This document shows, piece after piece, positions 7,307-16,491 of a stretch of 64,000 nucleotides of DNA (the first letter of the stretch is position 1; each line of letters opens with the position of its first letter). This stretch comes from an uncultured Clostridium sp. Lineage in GTDB: Bacteria; Bacillota; Clostridia; Clostridiales; Clostridiaceae. The stretch lies in the NCBI GenBank assembly GCA_937927335.1, contig CALBDU010000023.1:16872-80871 (forward strand). Direction: 5' to 3'. Under the pieces are notes generated by a model. It was given only the letters and a program-made list of their open reading frames with translations. It was not told the DNA's origin and ran no database searches. A program made the position numbers and the translations under genes.

Positions 7307-8929
7307 TTATTTTAATATATCTTCAGTATTTTCTACTATATCCTTAAATATAGGAGCTGCTGTGCTTCCACCGCTCTCAGTTACCTTGTCAATATTTTCA
7401 GCAAAGACTACCATTGAATAATTTTTTCCATCTATATTAAAATAGCCTGCAAACCACCCGTCAGATAAATTATTCCTTTGGGTAGTTCCTGTTTTTCCTC
7501 CGATTTCAATGCCGTTGATCTGTGTTCCTCTTGCAGTGCCAGTTTCCACAACATCCTGCATCTGAGACTTTATTTCATCAGCAATATAACTGTCGAAAAC
7601 TCTGCTTTTTATGGTGGAATTTGTTTCTGTAACCTTGCTGTTATTGTCTATGTATGAATCCACCAGGTATGGCTTTACATATATGCCGCCATTTGCAACT
7701 GTATTTGATATGCTTAATGCCTCAAGGGGAGTTATTCTGATCCCCTGGCCCATAGCTGCAATAGAAATGCTCCCGTTGCTTATAACAGGCTGTGCCACAT
7801 CTACCTCACCGGAAAGTTCACTATCAAAGCCTATAACCTTTGAAAAAAGCCCCTGTTTTTCGGCCATGCCGTAAAATGCCTTGTAGCCAGTCTTGTTTCC
7901 AATTTGGGCATAAATATCATTGCAGGAAACCACCATTGCTTCATGACTAGTTAATGTGCCGTGATTTTTATGGGCATCTTCATAATAGCCCCTGCAGGTA
8001 AATTTATCACTTAACTCTATGGAATTACTGCCTAGTGCAGCTTCTTCAACAATAATTTTAAAGATAGACCCCGGATAGAACCCACCGTCGGTGGCAGCAC
8101 CCATATTTACATTGGGCTGGGAATCATCCTTTTGAACCATACCCAGTATTTTGCCGGAGCTGCTTTCCATCATAACTGCCCCAAGCTGCTTATATTTTTT
8201 ATATTTTTCACTTTTTAGAATACTATCCATCCTGCTTTGTATTGTTTTATCCAAAGTTAATTTCACATTGACATTATCATCAGGCAAAATACTGCTTTCT
8301 CCTGTGATGTTTCCCGATACATCTCTTTCAATTACAACCTTGGGGTACTTATTATTTTTTACTCTATTATATATCTGAATTTCGATGGAGTCCTCTGATT
8401 TAAGACTGTTGTCCACTGTTCTCCTGGGGTTAAGAAGGATGCTCTCTACATTCCATGTGCCCCTTTTCTGAAGTTCCTTACACTGAAATACATAAACTCC
8501 CTGTATCTGCTTCAAGGCTTTAACATATTTGAAAGTCTGGGCATCAATTTCCCAATACAGCTTTGGATTATCTTTCAGTATATCAATATTGGAAAGATCA
8601 TAGCTGTCATCATAATTTCTTAGCGCATAAGTCATGTTCATAATAGCCTCAGTATCAGTATTGAGTTTGCTTTTAAAGGCAGAAGGCACTATTACCGCAT
8701 AATAATTATCTTTATATTGGCTTAGGTCGTTTCCATTTCTGTCAAGGAGCTTAAAATTAAAATCCTCGGTATTTTCGCTGTAGGAATATTGGGCCTCCGC
8801 CATTGCACTGTACTTTTTTGAATTTAAATATTGATACTGAAAAAGTCTTAAAAACAGCAAAGCAAACATTATAAAAAACAATATAAAAATGCACCACATT
8901 CTTTTTCTGCTGATAACAAATTTATACAT
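7307..8929 (-). CDS. Penicillin-binding protein, transpeptidase domain (class B-like)
   Basis: Membrane-anchored D,D-transpeptidase of peptidoglycan synthesis, 540 residues. One N-terminal transmembrane anchor (about residues 10-30) is followed by a dimerisation/linker domain and the transpeptidase domain. All three catalytic motifs are present: SxxK as GSIFKI (about residue 290), SxN as SCNDIYAQ, and KTG as IGGKTGTTQ. It has no transglycosylase domain, so it is class B (PbpA/FtsI/SpoVD relatives). I cannot tell division, elongation or sporulation use. The gene follows U32/trmR, and a hairpin covers its ribosome site. Confidence 0.88.
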   Translation of the reverse strand: MYKFVISRKRMWCIFILFFIMFALLFLRLFQYQYLNSKKYSAMAEAQYSYSENTEDFNFKLLDRNGNDLSQYKDNYYAVIVPSAFKSKLNTDTEAIMNMTYALRNYDDSYDLSNIDILKDNPKLYWEIDAQTFKYVKALKQIQGVYVFQCKELQKRGTWNVESILLNPRRTVDNSLKSEDSIEIQIYNRVKNNKYPKVVIERDVSGNITGESSILPDDNVNVKLTLDKTIQSRMDSILKSEKYKKYKQLGAVMMESSSGKILGMVQKDDSQPNVNMGAATDGGFYPGSIFKIIVEEAALGSNSIELSDKFTCRGYYEDAHKNHGTLTSHEAMVVSCNDIYAQIGNKTGYKAFYGMAEKQGLFSKVIGFDSELSGEVDVAQPVISNGSISIAAMGQGIRITPLEALSISNTVANGGIYVKPYLVDSYIDNNSKVTETNSTIKSRVFDSYIADEIKSQMQDVVETGTARGTQINGIEIGGKTGTTQRNNLSDGWFAGYFNIDGKNYSMVVFAENIDKVTESGGSTAAPIFKDIVENTEDILK

Positions 8930-8937
8930 AAAAACAC

Positions 8938-8969
8938 CTCATCTTAGACAAATTTTTGCCTAAGATGAG
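8938..8969 (-). promoter_or_regulatory. Hairpin overlapping the ribosome site of the PBP gene
   Basis: Ten-base perfect arms CTCATCTTAG / CTAAGATGAG lie between the U32 stop and the PBP start. On the minus strand the 3' arm runs into GAGGTGTTTTTATG, so the Shine-Dalgarno bases GAGG sit in the stem and five T follow before the ATG at 8929. It may be a weak terminator, a translation-limiting structure, or both. Confidence 0.6.
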
Positions 8970-8982
8970 ATGTTCTATACAA

Positions 8983-10206
8983 TTAAGCCTTTTTTTCTTT
9001 TATGAGCATATCACCTTTTTTTAGTGCCGTAGCTGTGTTAAAGGTAAAAATCATTTGAGCCACTGGGGCAGATGGAATTTTATCTCCATCCGAATTCCTC
9101 AGGTCACATATTTTAACAGAAAAGCTGTCTCCTTCAGGTCTCAGCACTTCCACCAGGTCATCTTCGAAAAGTTTATTTCTTTGCTCAACAAATGCCTTCC
9201 CTGAATTATTATCATAGTCCCTTACAATCCCTACAATGTCATAATCCCTTATATAGGATGAGCTTTCAAAAATCAAACTCTCTTTATCGTTATAATAAAA
9301 TCCTGTAAAGTATTTCCTATGACTGGCTTTCAAAAGATTGTCCATCCATTCTTTTTTAAAGCTGTAGCTATTCTTGTCATTTATATATGCGTCTAATGCC
9401 TGCCTGTAGGATTTCACTACGCATGCCACATAGTAGGAGCTTTTCATTCTCCCTTCTATTTTAAATGAATCAATTCCACTTTCAACCAGCTCAGGTATAT
9501 GCTCTATCATGCATAGATCCTTTGAATTAAGTATATATGTGCCTCTTTCATCCTCAAAAACGGGAAAGTATTCGCCAGGCCTCTTTTCTTCCGTTAGAAA
9601 ATACTTATATCTGCATGGCTGAGCACATTGTCCACGGTTTGAGTCCCTGCCTGTCATATAATTTGATAGCACACATCTTCCTGAATAGGACATGCACATT
9701 GAGCCATGAACAAAGGCTTCTATTTCCAGATCCTCAGGTGCTCTTTTTCTAATTTCCTTCACTTCCTCAAAGCTCATTTCCCTGGCCAGCACTACTCTTT
9801 TTACCCCTTGTTTAAACCAGAATTCTGCACTTTTCCAGTTAACTGTGTTTGCCTGAGTACTTAAATGAAGTTCAAGATCGGGCACCACTTCCCTTGCTAT
9901 GGCAATTATGCCAGGGTCCGATACTATAATGGCATCTACCTTCAAATTGAAAAGCTCCTTGAGATAATCTTCAATACCAATCAGATCTTCATTATGTGGA
10001 AATACATTCAGTGTTACATACACCTTTTTCCCTCTTTCATGAGCATAAGCAAGACCTTCTGCCAGGTCTTCATTGGTAAAATTATCCGCGAAGGCCCTCA
10101 GGTTAAGCTTGCTTCCCCCAAGGTAAACTGCATCTGCACCAAAGTCTATTGCTGTTTTCAGCTTTTCAAGATTTCCCGCAGGTGCTAGTAATTCAGGCTT
10201 ATTCAT
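8983..10206 (-). CDS. trhP: Peptidase U32 family protein, TrhP-like tRNA uridine-34 hydroxylation factor
   Basis: Member of the U32 family, now known to act in RNA modification rather than proteolysis. TrhP (YrrO-type) forms 5-hydroxyuridine at wobble position 34 from prephenate. The 407-residue protein starts MNKPELLAPAGNLEKLK, has the TIM-barrel core (LNVFPHNEDL, LHLSTQANTVN) and the four-Cys cluster region with MCMSYSGRC and QCAQPCRY (about residues 168-200), which binds an Fe-S cluster in this family. Eight bases overlap the end of trmR, the gene for the next enzyme of the pathway, as in yrrMNO of Bacillus, which supports this role over protease. Confidence 0.82.
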   Translation of the reverse strand: MNKPELLAPAGNLEKLKTAIDFGADAVYLGGSKLNLRAFADNFTNEDLAEGLAYAHERGKKVYVTLNVFPHNEDLIGIEDYLKELFNLKVDAIIVSDPGIIAIAREVVPDLELHLSTQANTVNWKSAEFWFKQGVKRVVLAREMSFEEVKEIRKRAPEDLEIEAFVHGSMCMSYSGRCVLSNYMTGRDSNRGQCAQPCRYKYFLTEEKRPGEYFPVFEDERGTYILNSKDLCMIEHIPELVESGIDSFKIEGRMKSSYYVACVVKSYRQALDAYINDKNSYSFKKEWMDNLLKASHRKYFTGFYYNDKESLIFESSSYIRDYDIVGIVRDYDNNSGKAFVEQRNKLFEDDLVEVLRPEGDSFSVKICDLRNSDGDKIPSAPVAQMIFTFNTATALKKGDMLIKEKKA

Positions 10207-10855
10207 TGATATTCCTCCTTGTGGTCAATGCAATACCATCTCCCATTGGTATTACAGAAGTTATAAATTCTTCATTATCTGAAAGCATTAACAGGTATTT
10301 TCTCATTTTTTTAATTATAGTAACCATTCTTCTTTTAAAAAGTTTGTCTGAAGCAATCATTCCTCTATAAAGTACGTTGTCTGATATTAATAATCCGTTC
10401 TTTTTTAAAAGCCTTGTACAGTGAGGAAAATAATCCTTGTAATGAGATTTGCCAGCATCCAAAAAAATAATGTCGTATTCCCCCTGAAGTTTTTCCAATA
10501 TTTCCAGGCAGTCACCTTTAATTACCTGTATCCTGTTATTATATCCAACCTTCTGAATATTAGCATTTGCCAGCTCCACCAGTTTTTCATCTCTCTCTAT
10601 GGTTGTTATTTTTGCAGAGGGTCCGGCACACCTGCTCATTAAGATCGATGAATAGCCGATGGCTGTACCCAATTCCAGAATGCTTACTGGTTTAATTAGA
10701 TTTATGAAGAATTTAAGCAGATTTGCAGAATCCTTCTGTATTATAGGAACATGGTTGATTCTTGCATAATCCTCCATGAAAAGAAGATCCTCATCATTGT
10801 CCTTAATGAGGCTTCTTATATATTCCTCAATATAGTCCTGAGTTATCGCACTCAT
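10199..10855 (-). CDS. trmR: tRNA 5-hydroxyuridine methyltransferase TrmR (O-methyltransferase)
   Basis: SAM-dependent methyltransferase (YrrM family) that converts 5-hydroxyuridine-34 to 5-methoxyuridine in tRNA. From the chosen ATG at 10855 (AGGAGGT seven bases upstream) it has 218 residues; an in-frame start 60 bases further up lacks a site. The SAM motif SILELGTAIGYSSILM, the acidic motif ITTIERDEKLVELA and the metal-binding IIFLDAGKSHY are visible. It resembles caffeoyl-CoA-type O-methyltransferases, and the coupling to the U32 gene decides the function. Confidence 0.85.
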   Translation of the reverse strand: MSAITQDYIEEYIRSLIKDNDEDLLFMEDYARINHVPIIQKDSANLLKFFINLIKPVSILELGTAIGYSSILMSRCAGPSAKITTIERDEKLVELANANIQKVGYNNRIQVIKGDCLEILEKLQGEYDIIFLDAGKSHYKDYFPHCTRLLKKNGLLISDNVLYRGMIASDKLFKRRMVTIIKKMRKYLLMLSDNEEFITSVIPMGDGIALTTRRNINE

Positions 10856-10911
10856 AATTACCTCCTGTATACAGAAAATGTACAATATTATTATTGTACA
10901 TTCTCCAAATA

Positions 10912-11934
10912 TCAATCACCCTGAGTTACTTTTTTTTCGTTTAAAAAATCATTATAATTGTCAGTGAAAAAGTGGGTGCCGTCATTTTTTGACACAAAAT
11001 AAAGATAACTTGTTTTAGCAGGTGATATAGCTGCTTCTATACATGCCCTGCCTGGATTACAAATAGGTCCCTCTGGTAAGCCCCCATGCAGATAAGTATT
11101 ATATGGTGAATTAACCTTTAAATCATTATATGAAAGCTTGTCCTTATGAACTCCAAGAGCATATAATACTGTAGCACAGGATTCAAGCTTTATGCCTTTA
11201 CCCAAACGGTTATAGAAAACCGAAGCTGCTTTACCTCGTTCATCCTGTGTCTTCACTTCTTTTTCAACAATAGAAGCCATGATAATATATTTATCAAGTT
11301 CTTCGTTGCTTATGCTTATACCAGTTTTAGCTTTTATATCATTAATTACTGAAATAAATCTTGCTGTCATTTCGTCAATAATAGCCTTACCTGAAGCACC
11401 CTTGTAAAATTCATAGGTATCAGGGAACAGATATCCCTCCAAAGCGTACTTTCGCTTTGAATCAGCGGTTATATAATCAGGAAGCTTATATTCCCTGCAG
11501 CTTTTCAGGAATTCTTCCTTTGATATGATTCCTTTACTGTCAAAAGCTTTTGCTATAGCCTCAATATCGTAGCCTTCAGGTATGGTCACTCTAACCGGAG
11601 TGTCATCTAAAATGCCTTTATTAATATAATGAATCAGTTTATCTAAAGATACATTATTGGAAATACTGTATTTACCTGCTGAAGCTTTTGTACTCACATT
11701 ATTTTTTTTAATGTAACTGTCCACTATTTTTTTATTTTTGATAAGCCCCTGATTGTTCAGGGACTCAACCACCTTGTTTAAATCATCTCCGGACTTAACC
11801 TCAAACTTGACCTTAGATTCGCTGGTACTAAACGGGTGGTTTATCACACCATTTCTATTGTGTCTAACCATTAATGCACCTGCAGCTGATATAATCAAAA
11901 TTATTAGGATTAAAACCGTTAATTTCTTATTCAT
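10912..11934 (-). CDS. mltG: Endolytic murein transglycosylase MltG (YceG-like)
   Basis: Membrane-bound lytic transglycosylase that cuts nascent glycan strands and sets their length. It has 340 residues with one N-terminal membrane segment (about 4-22), a LysM-like region and the YceG domain. Family marks include GYLFPDTYEF, the catalytic Glu in IMASIVEKEV (about residue 223), and ESCATVLYALG with YNTYLHGGLPEGPICNPG near the C-terminus. It lies between typA (8 bases upstream) and trmR (56 bases downstream), the same order as yrrL-yrrM in Bacillus. Confidence 0.93.
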   Translation of the reverse strand: MNKKLTVLILIILIISAAGALMVRHNRNGVINHPFSTSESKVKFEVKSGDDLNKVVESLNNQGLIKNKKIVDSYIKKNNVSTKASAGKYSISNNVSLDKLIHYINKGILDDTPVRVTIPEGYDIEAIAKAFDSKGIISKEEFLKSCREYKLPDYITADSKRKYALEGYLFPDTYEFYKGASGKAIIDEMTARFISVINDIKAKTGISISNEELDKYIIMASIVEKEVKTQDERGKAASVFYNRLGKGIKLESCATVLYALGVHKDKLSYNDLKVNSPYNTYLHGGLPEGPICNPGRACIEAAISPAKTSYLYFVSKNDGTHFFTDNYNDFLNEKKVTQGD

Positions 11935-11942
11935 AGGTACCT

Positions 11943-13766
11943 CTATTTTTTTCTCGAAGCTTTTCTTCTTAATTCTGAATTTAATATTCTTTTTCTCATT
12001 CTTATAGTTTTGGGAGTTATTTCAACCAGTTCGTCGGAAGCGATGAATTCCAGGCACTGTTCCAATGACATCTGTCTAACAGGCACAAGCTTCAGCGCAT
12101 CATCAGAGCCTGATGATCTTGTATTGGTCAAGTGTTTTCTTTTACATACATTAACCTCTATATCCTCTGCTCTTGAACATTCTCCAGCTATCATACCTTC
12201 ATAAACATCAATACCTGCATCAAGAAATAATGTTCCTCTTTCCTGGGCATTGAACAATCCATAGGTTATTGAAACTCCGGTTTCAAACACCACAAGAGAG
12301 CCTCTGCTTCTTTCAGGAATTTCACCTCTGAATTCTTCGTATTCATCCAGAACATGATTCATTATACCGTTTCCTTTGGTATCCGTCATAAACTCATTTC
12401 TAAAACCGATTAGTCCCCTTGCAGGTATTTTAAATTCAAGCCTTGTATATCCGTTAATAGCTGAAGTCATATTAACCATTTCAGCTTTTCGAGGTCCAAG
12501 CTTTTCCATAACAACACCCATAAATTCTTCTGGAACGTCAATGGTTAAATATTCAATAGGCTCTAGGAGCATTCCGTTTTCTTCCTTATATATAACAGTA
12601 GGCTTGGAAACCTGGAATTCATAGCCTTCCCTTCTCATAGTTTCAATCAAAATGGAAAGATGAAGCTCTCCTCTTCCGCTTACCTTGAAGCAGTCAGCGG
12701 AGTCTGTTTCTTCAACTCTAAGTGATACATTTGTTTCCAGTTCCTTCATTAACCTGTCCCTGAGATGTCTGGAGGTAACATAATCACCATCTCTGCCTGC
12801 AAAAGGTGAATCATTTACCATAAAGTTCATGCTTAGAGTCGGCTCATCAATATCTACAAAGGGAAGTGCCTCAGGATTGCTTAAATCTGCAATGGTTTCA
12901 CCGATATTTATATCAGAAATACCGGATACAGCAACAATGTCACCAATCTTTGCCTCATTGGTTTCTTCCTTTTTTAAGCCGTTATATACATAAAGGTTTG
13001 CAACCTTAACTGAATCTGTTTTGCCATCTTTTCTAATGAGGGCTACCTGCTGGTTCTTATTGATTATGCCTCTTTCAATTTTGCCTATACCAATCTTGCC
13101 CACATATTCATTATAGTCAATGGTAGTAATAAGCAGCTGCAAAGGTTTATCCAGATATCCTTCCGGTGCCTTTACATTTTTAACTATGGCATCAAATAAA
13201 GGATCCATATTGCTGCTTTCATCCTCTACTTCATATTTTGCTATACCGTCTCTGGCTGAGCAGTACACCACTGGGAAATCCAGCTGTTCATCATTTGCTC
13301 CAAGCTCTATAAACAGGTCAAAAACTTCGTCAAGAACCTCTACAGGTCTTGCATCAGGTCTGTCGATTTTATTTAAAACCACAATTGGTCTAAGATCAAG
13401 CTCTAAAGCCTTTTTAAGCACGAATTTTGTCTGCGGCATAGGCCCTTCATATGCATCTACAACCAGAAGAACACTATCCACCATTTTTAGTACACGTTCT
13501 ACTTCTCCGCCAAAATCCGCATGTCCTGGGGTATCTACGATGTTTATTTTTATTCCATCATGCATAACTGCTGTATTTTTTGAAAGAATTGTGATCCCTC
13601 TCTCCTTTTCAAGGTCATTTGAATCCATAACCCTTTCCTGTACCTTCTCATTTTCCCTGAAAACATGGCTCTGCTTGAGCAGTGCATCCACCAATGTGGT
13701 TTTGCCATGGTCCACGTGTGCAATTATAGCTATATTCCTTATGTCATTTCTTACAAATAAATTCAT
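11943..13766 (-). CDS. typA: Ribosome-associated GTPase TypA/BipA
   Basis: EF-G-like translational GTPase involved in ribosome assembly and stress growth, 607 residues. The G motifs are complete: G1 HVDHGKTTL, G3 DTPGHADFGGEV, G4 NKIDRPDARP and G5 CSARDG. Domains II, III, V and the BipA-specific C-terminal domain follow (SRGSLVVFETGVSITYGL, KHLTNTRSSGSDDALKL). ATG with GGAGGAAG upstream. The ~70-base leader from its own sigma-A promoter contains an intrinsic terminator, so expression may be set by attenuation. Confidence 0.97.
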   Translation of the reverse strand: MNLFVRNDIRNIAIIAHVDHGKTTLVDALLKQSHVFRENEKVQERVMDSNDLEKERGITILSKNTAVMHDGIKINIVDTPGHADFGGEVERVLKMVDSVLLVVDAYEGPMPQTKFVLKKALELDLRPIVVLNKIDRPDARPVEVLDEVFDLFIELGANDEQLDFPVVYCSARDGIAKYEVEDESSNMDPLFDAIVKNVKAPEGYLDKPLQLLITTIDYNEYVGKIGIGKIERGIINKNQQVALIRKDGKTDSVKVANLYVYNGLKKEETNEAKIGDIVAVSGISDINIGETIADLSNPEALPFVDIDEPTLSMNFMVNDSPFAGRDGDYVTSRHLRDRLMKELETNVSLRVEETDSADCFKVSGRGELHLSILIETMRREGYEFQVSKPTVIYKEENGMLLEPIEYLTIDVPEEFMGVVMEKLGPRKAEMVNMTSAINGYTRLEFKIPARGLIGFRNEFMTDTKGNGIMNHVLDEYEEFRGEIPERSRGSLVVFETGVSITYGLFNAQERGTLFLDAGIDVYEGMIAGECSRAEDIEVNVCKRKHLTNTRSSGSDDALKLVPVRQMSLEQCLEFIASDELVEITPKTIRMRKRILNSELRRKASRKK

Positions 13767-13796
13767 TAATCTTCCTCCAATATTTAGTTGTTTACC

Positions 13797-13823
13797 AAAA
13801 AAAATGGATACTTATAAGTATCC
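13797..13823 (-). terminator. Intrinsic terminator inside the typA leader
   Basis: Perfect 18-base palindrome GGATACTTATAAGTATCC (13806-13823) followed on the minus strand by eight consecutive T. It lies after the candidate typA promoter and 30 bases before the typA start, so typA transcripts must pass it as well as read-through from rnj and its neighbour. Confidence 0.8.
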
Positions 13824-13843
13824 TAAAAATGCTCATCAGGTCT

Positions 13844-13872
13844 ATTTTATTATTATATAATTAAAAAGTCAA
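13844..13872 (-). promoter_or_regulatory. Sigma-A promoter of typA
   Basis: Minus strand TTGACT (13872-13867), 17-base spacer, TAAAAT (13849-13844). It gives a predicted start near 13837, upstream of the terminator hairpin. Confidence 0.7.
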
Positions 13873-13878
13873 CTTAGA

Positions 13879-14232
13879 TTATTTATTTGACATTCCAAGT
13901 GTTAAATCTACACCAATAGCATCATTAAATGTCTTCATTATATCTTCCCAAATAACCCCAAACCTTTGCTCAGCCTGTAAAAATGCTGCCACATCCGGAT
14001 TTAGTGATATTACTGATGCCAGATTCTGAAACTTTTCAGTGGTTTCCTTAGACATTTTTCCAGTCTGCATCTGCTCTGAATATGCTTCAATTTGTATTTT
14101 TCTGAAATCCTCCAGCATTTTTTGATTTGTAGCATTGCCTTCAATTTTTTTGCTGGCATTTCTGAAATCTTTTGCTTCCGGCAAATCCTTTAATGCTCTT
14201 GCAAATTTGTCAGCTTCATCATAGATATTCAT
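13879..14232 (-). CDS. YlbF/YmcA/YheA-family protein
   Basis: Small all-helical protein of 117 residues belonging to the YlbF/YmcA/YheA family. In Bacillus, YlbF and YmcA form with YaaT a complex that directs RNase Y and affects sporulation, competence and biofilm formation. The sequence is charged and helical throughout with no membrane segment (FARALKDLPEAKDFRNASKK, LASVISLNPDVAAFLQAEQRF). It lies 18 bases downstream of RNase J, hence probably translated from the same message, which hints at a role in RNA decay. Which paralogue it is cannot be decided. Confidence 0.8.
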   Translation of the reverse strand: MNIYDEADKFARALKDLPEAKDFRNASKKIEGNATNQKMLEDFRKIQIEAYSEQMQTGKMSKETTEKFQNLASVISLNPDVAAFLQAEQRFGVIWEDIMKTFNDAIGVDLTLGMSNK

Positions 14233-14250
14233 AAAAATCCCCTTTCACTC

Positions 14251-15918
14251 TTATACTTCCATTATTATTGGGAGGATCATAGGTTTCCTTTTAGTTTTCT
14301 CGTATAAGAAAAGCCTAAGTGAATCTCTTATATTAGTTTTTAATGTAGCCCATTCAGTAATATGCTTTTCTTCACATTCCAGCAGTACACCTTTAACAAT
14401 TTTCCTGGCTTCTTCCATAAGATCCTCTGATTCTCTTACATAGACAAAACCTCTTGAGATAATATCCGGGCCTGCCACTACACTGCCGGTTTCCTTGTCA
14501 ATGGTTGCTACAACTGTTAATATTCCATCCTGGGATAAATGCTTTCTGTCTCTTATTACTATATTTCCTACATCTCCGATGCCCAAACCATCTACGAAAA
14601 CCTGTCCAGCAACAACCGAACCATTTTTTTTGATTGCATCTCTGGTTATCTCAACTACATCGCCAATATCTGATATAACTACATTGTTTTCAGGCAGTCC
14701 AAGGATTTTTACCAGTTCAGAATGCTGCTTCAGATGTCTGAATTCGCCATGGACCGGTATATAAAATTTAGGTTTTACCAGGGTATACATGAGCTTAAGC
14801 TCCTCCTGGCAGGCATGACCTGATACATGTATATCAGCAAGGGATTCATAAATTACATCAGCGCCTTTTTTGAAAAGCTGATTAATTACTCTGGATACAA
14901 GTTTTTCATTGCCCGGTATAGGTGATGCAGAAATGACAATCATGTCACCGGGAACTATATTTACTTTCCTATGCTCTGATGCTGCCATTCTTGATAATGC
15001 AGACATAGGCTCTCCCTGGCTTCCTGTGGTTATTATCACTATCTGCTCATCAGGATATTTGTTAATACTGTCAATGCCTATAAATATGTCCTTGTCATCG
15101 GTAATATACCCAAGCTCCTTTGCAACCTCAAGAATATTTTCCATGCTGCGCCCTGAAAAGGCAACCCTTCTTCCATACATTACTGCTGCACTTATTATTT
15201 GCTGAATCCTATGTATGTGTGATGCAAAGGTGGCTACAATTATTCTGCCCTTTGCCTTTGCAAAAAGGTCCTCAAAGGTTCTGCCTACAGTGCTTTCTGA
15301 CATAGTGTAACCCGTTCTTTCCACATTGGTACTGTCAGCCAGCATAGCTATTACTCCTTTTCTGCCAAGCTCCGCAAACCTTCCTAAATCAGCAACACAT
15401 CCATCAATAGGCGTATAGTCGATTTTAAAGTCTCCTGTATGGAGCACAACTCCAAGCGGTGTATGCACTGCAATAGCACAAGAATCCGCTATGCTGTGAG
15501 TTGTATGGATAAATTCCACAGAAACATTGTCCAGCTTAATTATGTCCCTGGGTTTAACACAAACCAGGTTTGTTGAACTAAGCAGATTATGCTCCTTTAA
15601 TTTGGATTCCACCATCCTGACGGTAAGCCTTGTTCCGTACACAGGCACATTAACTACCTTAAGTATATAAGGCAGTGCACCAATATGATCCTCATGACCG
15701 TGGGTTAAAAAAATTCCCTTTACCTTATCAATGTTTTTTTCCAGATAGGTAACATCTGGAATAACTACGTCTATACCGAGCATTTCTTCATCAGGAAATT
15801 TCATACCACAGTCGATTACAATAATGTCATTTTTGTATTCAACCACTGTTAGATTCTTACCGATCTCATTCATGCCGCCAAGAGGTATTATTTTTATTTT
15901 GTCTTTTTCTTTTCGCAA
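14251..15918 (-). CDS. rnj: Ribonuclease J
   Basis: Metallo-beta-lactamase/beta-CASP ribonuclease with 5'-3' exonuclease and endonuclease activity in mRNA decay and RNA maturation, 555 residues. The metal-binding motif THGHEDHIGALPY (about 75-87), the second His/Asp motifs HTGDFKIDYTP and ADSTNVER, and beta-CASP motifs (IIVATFASHIHRIQQI, HVSGHACQEE, IPVHGEFRHL) are all intact. The C-terminal domain (about 450-555) is full length. Start ATG at 15918. It is the only RNase J gene seen here, and clostridia usually have one. Confidence 0.96.
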   Translation of the reverse strand: MRKEKDKIKIIPLGGMNEIGKNLTVVEYKNDIIVIDCGMKFPDEEMLGIDVVIPDVTYLEKNIDKVKGIFLTHGHEDHIGALPYILKVVNVPVYGTRLTVRMVESKLKEHNLLSSTNLVCVKPRDIIKLDNVSVEFIHTTHSIADSCAIAVHTPLGVVLHTGDFKIDYTPIDGCVADLGRFAELGRKGVIAMLADSTNVERTGYTMSESTVGRTFEDLFAKAKGRIIVATFASHIHRIQQIISAAVMYGRRVAFSGRSMENILEVAKELGYITDDKDIFIGIDSINKYPDEQIVIITTGSQGEPMSALSRMAASEHRKVNIVPGDMIVISASPIPGNEKLVSRVINQLFKKGADVIYESLADIHVSGHACQEELKLMYTLVKPKFYIPVHGEFRHLKQHSELVKILGLPENNVVISDIGDVVEITRDAIKKNGSVVAGQVFVDGLGIGDVGNIVIRDRKHLSQDGILTVVATIDKETGSVVAGPDIISRGFVYVRESEDLMEEARKIVKGVLLECEEKHITEWATLKTNIRDSLRLFLYEKTKRKPMILPIIMEV

Positions 15919-15952
15919 AAATTCTTCCCTCCTTTTCGAATTTTTTTATATA

Positions 15953-16408
15953 TTAAGTTTTTTGCAAACAATCCTTACATATTCCATAAAATTTAAGGCT
16001 GTGATTTTTAACCTTAAAATCATATTTTTCTTCAATTTCGTGTTCAAGTGTATCCAACAGGTCACCCTCCACCTCTATTACCTGGTTGCAGCATGTGCAT
16101 ATAAGATGATGGTGCTGGTGGTTTTCTTCCTCGTGAACAAGTTCATATCTACTGCAGCCGTCACTTAAGTCCAGTTTGCAGACTACTCCCATATATTCCA
16201 GCAGCTGTACAGTCCTGTATACAGTAGCCAAGCCTATTTCAGGGCATTCAACCTTTACTAAATCGTATAATTCTTCTGTAGTTAAATGGCTGCCTTCATT
16301 TCTTATTATGGTATCCACAATAGCTCTTCTCTGAGGTGTAAGCTTATAACCTTTCTCCTTAAGGCTCAATTTTAATTTTTCTATTTCTTCTAAGGTTAAT
16401 TTTGACAT
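15953..16408 (-). CDS. Fur-family metalloregulator
   Basis: DNA-binding transcriptional repressor of the Fur/PerR/Zur family, 151 residues. The N-terminal winged helix is clear (GYKLTPQRRAIVDTI, GLATVYRTVQLLEYMGVV). The metal sites show as HEEENHQHHHLICTCC (about 92-107) and the C-terminal CKDC, the structural zinc Cys pairs. Which metal or peroxide it senses is not decidable by eye. It has its own sigma-A promoter with a TAAT-ACT-ATTA dyad at its -10, suggesting autoregulation, and a terminator separates it from DUF1292 upstream. Confidence 0.9.
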   Translation of the reverse strand: MSKLTLEEIEKLKLSLKEKGYKLTPQRRAIVDTIIRNEGSHLTTEELYDLVKVECPEIGLATVYRTVQLLEYMGVVCKLDLSDGCSRYELVHEEENHQHHHLICTCCNQVIEVEGDLLDTLEHEIEEKYDFKVKNHSLKFYGICKDCLQKT

Positions 16409-16450
16409 ATTTATACCTCATTTCAAAAATTAATGAACTTATCCTTATAT

Positions 16451-16479
16451 AGTCTAATACTATTATCATTCATTGTCAA
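16451..16479 (-). promoter_or_regulatory. Sigma-A promoter of fur with an overlapping dyad
   Basis: Minus strand TTGACA (16479-16474), 17-base spacer, TAGACT (16456-16451). A small dyad TAAT-ACT-ATTA (16455-16465) inside the spacer and -10 could be an autoregulatory Fur-type operator; that part is inference. Confidence 0.65.
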
Positions 16480-16491
16480 TTGATAACCAAT

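Noticed and set aside
13120..13860. 246-codon open frame on the plus strand, antisense to typA
   Set aside because: It mirrors a highly conserved gene, has Ser-rich low-quality composition and no ribosome site. The typA frame fully explains the sequence.
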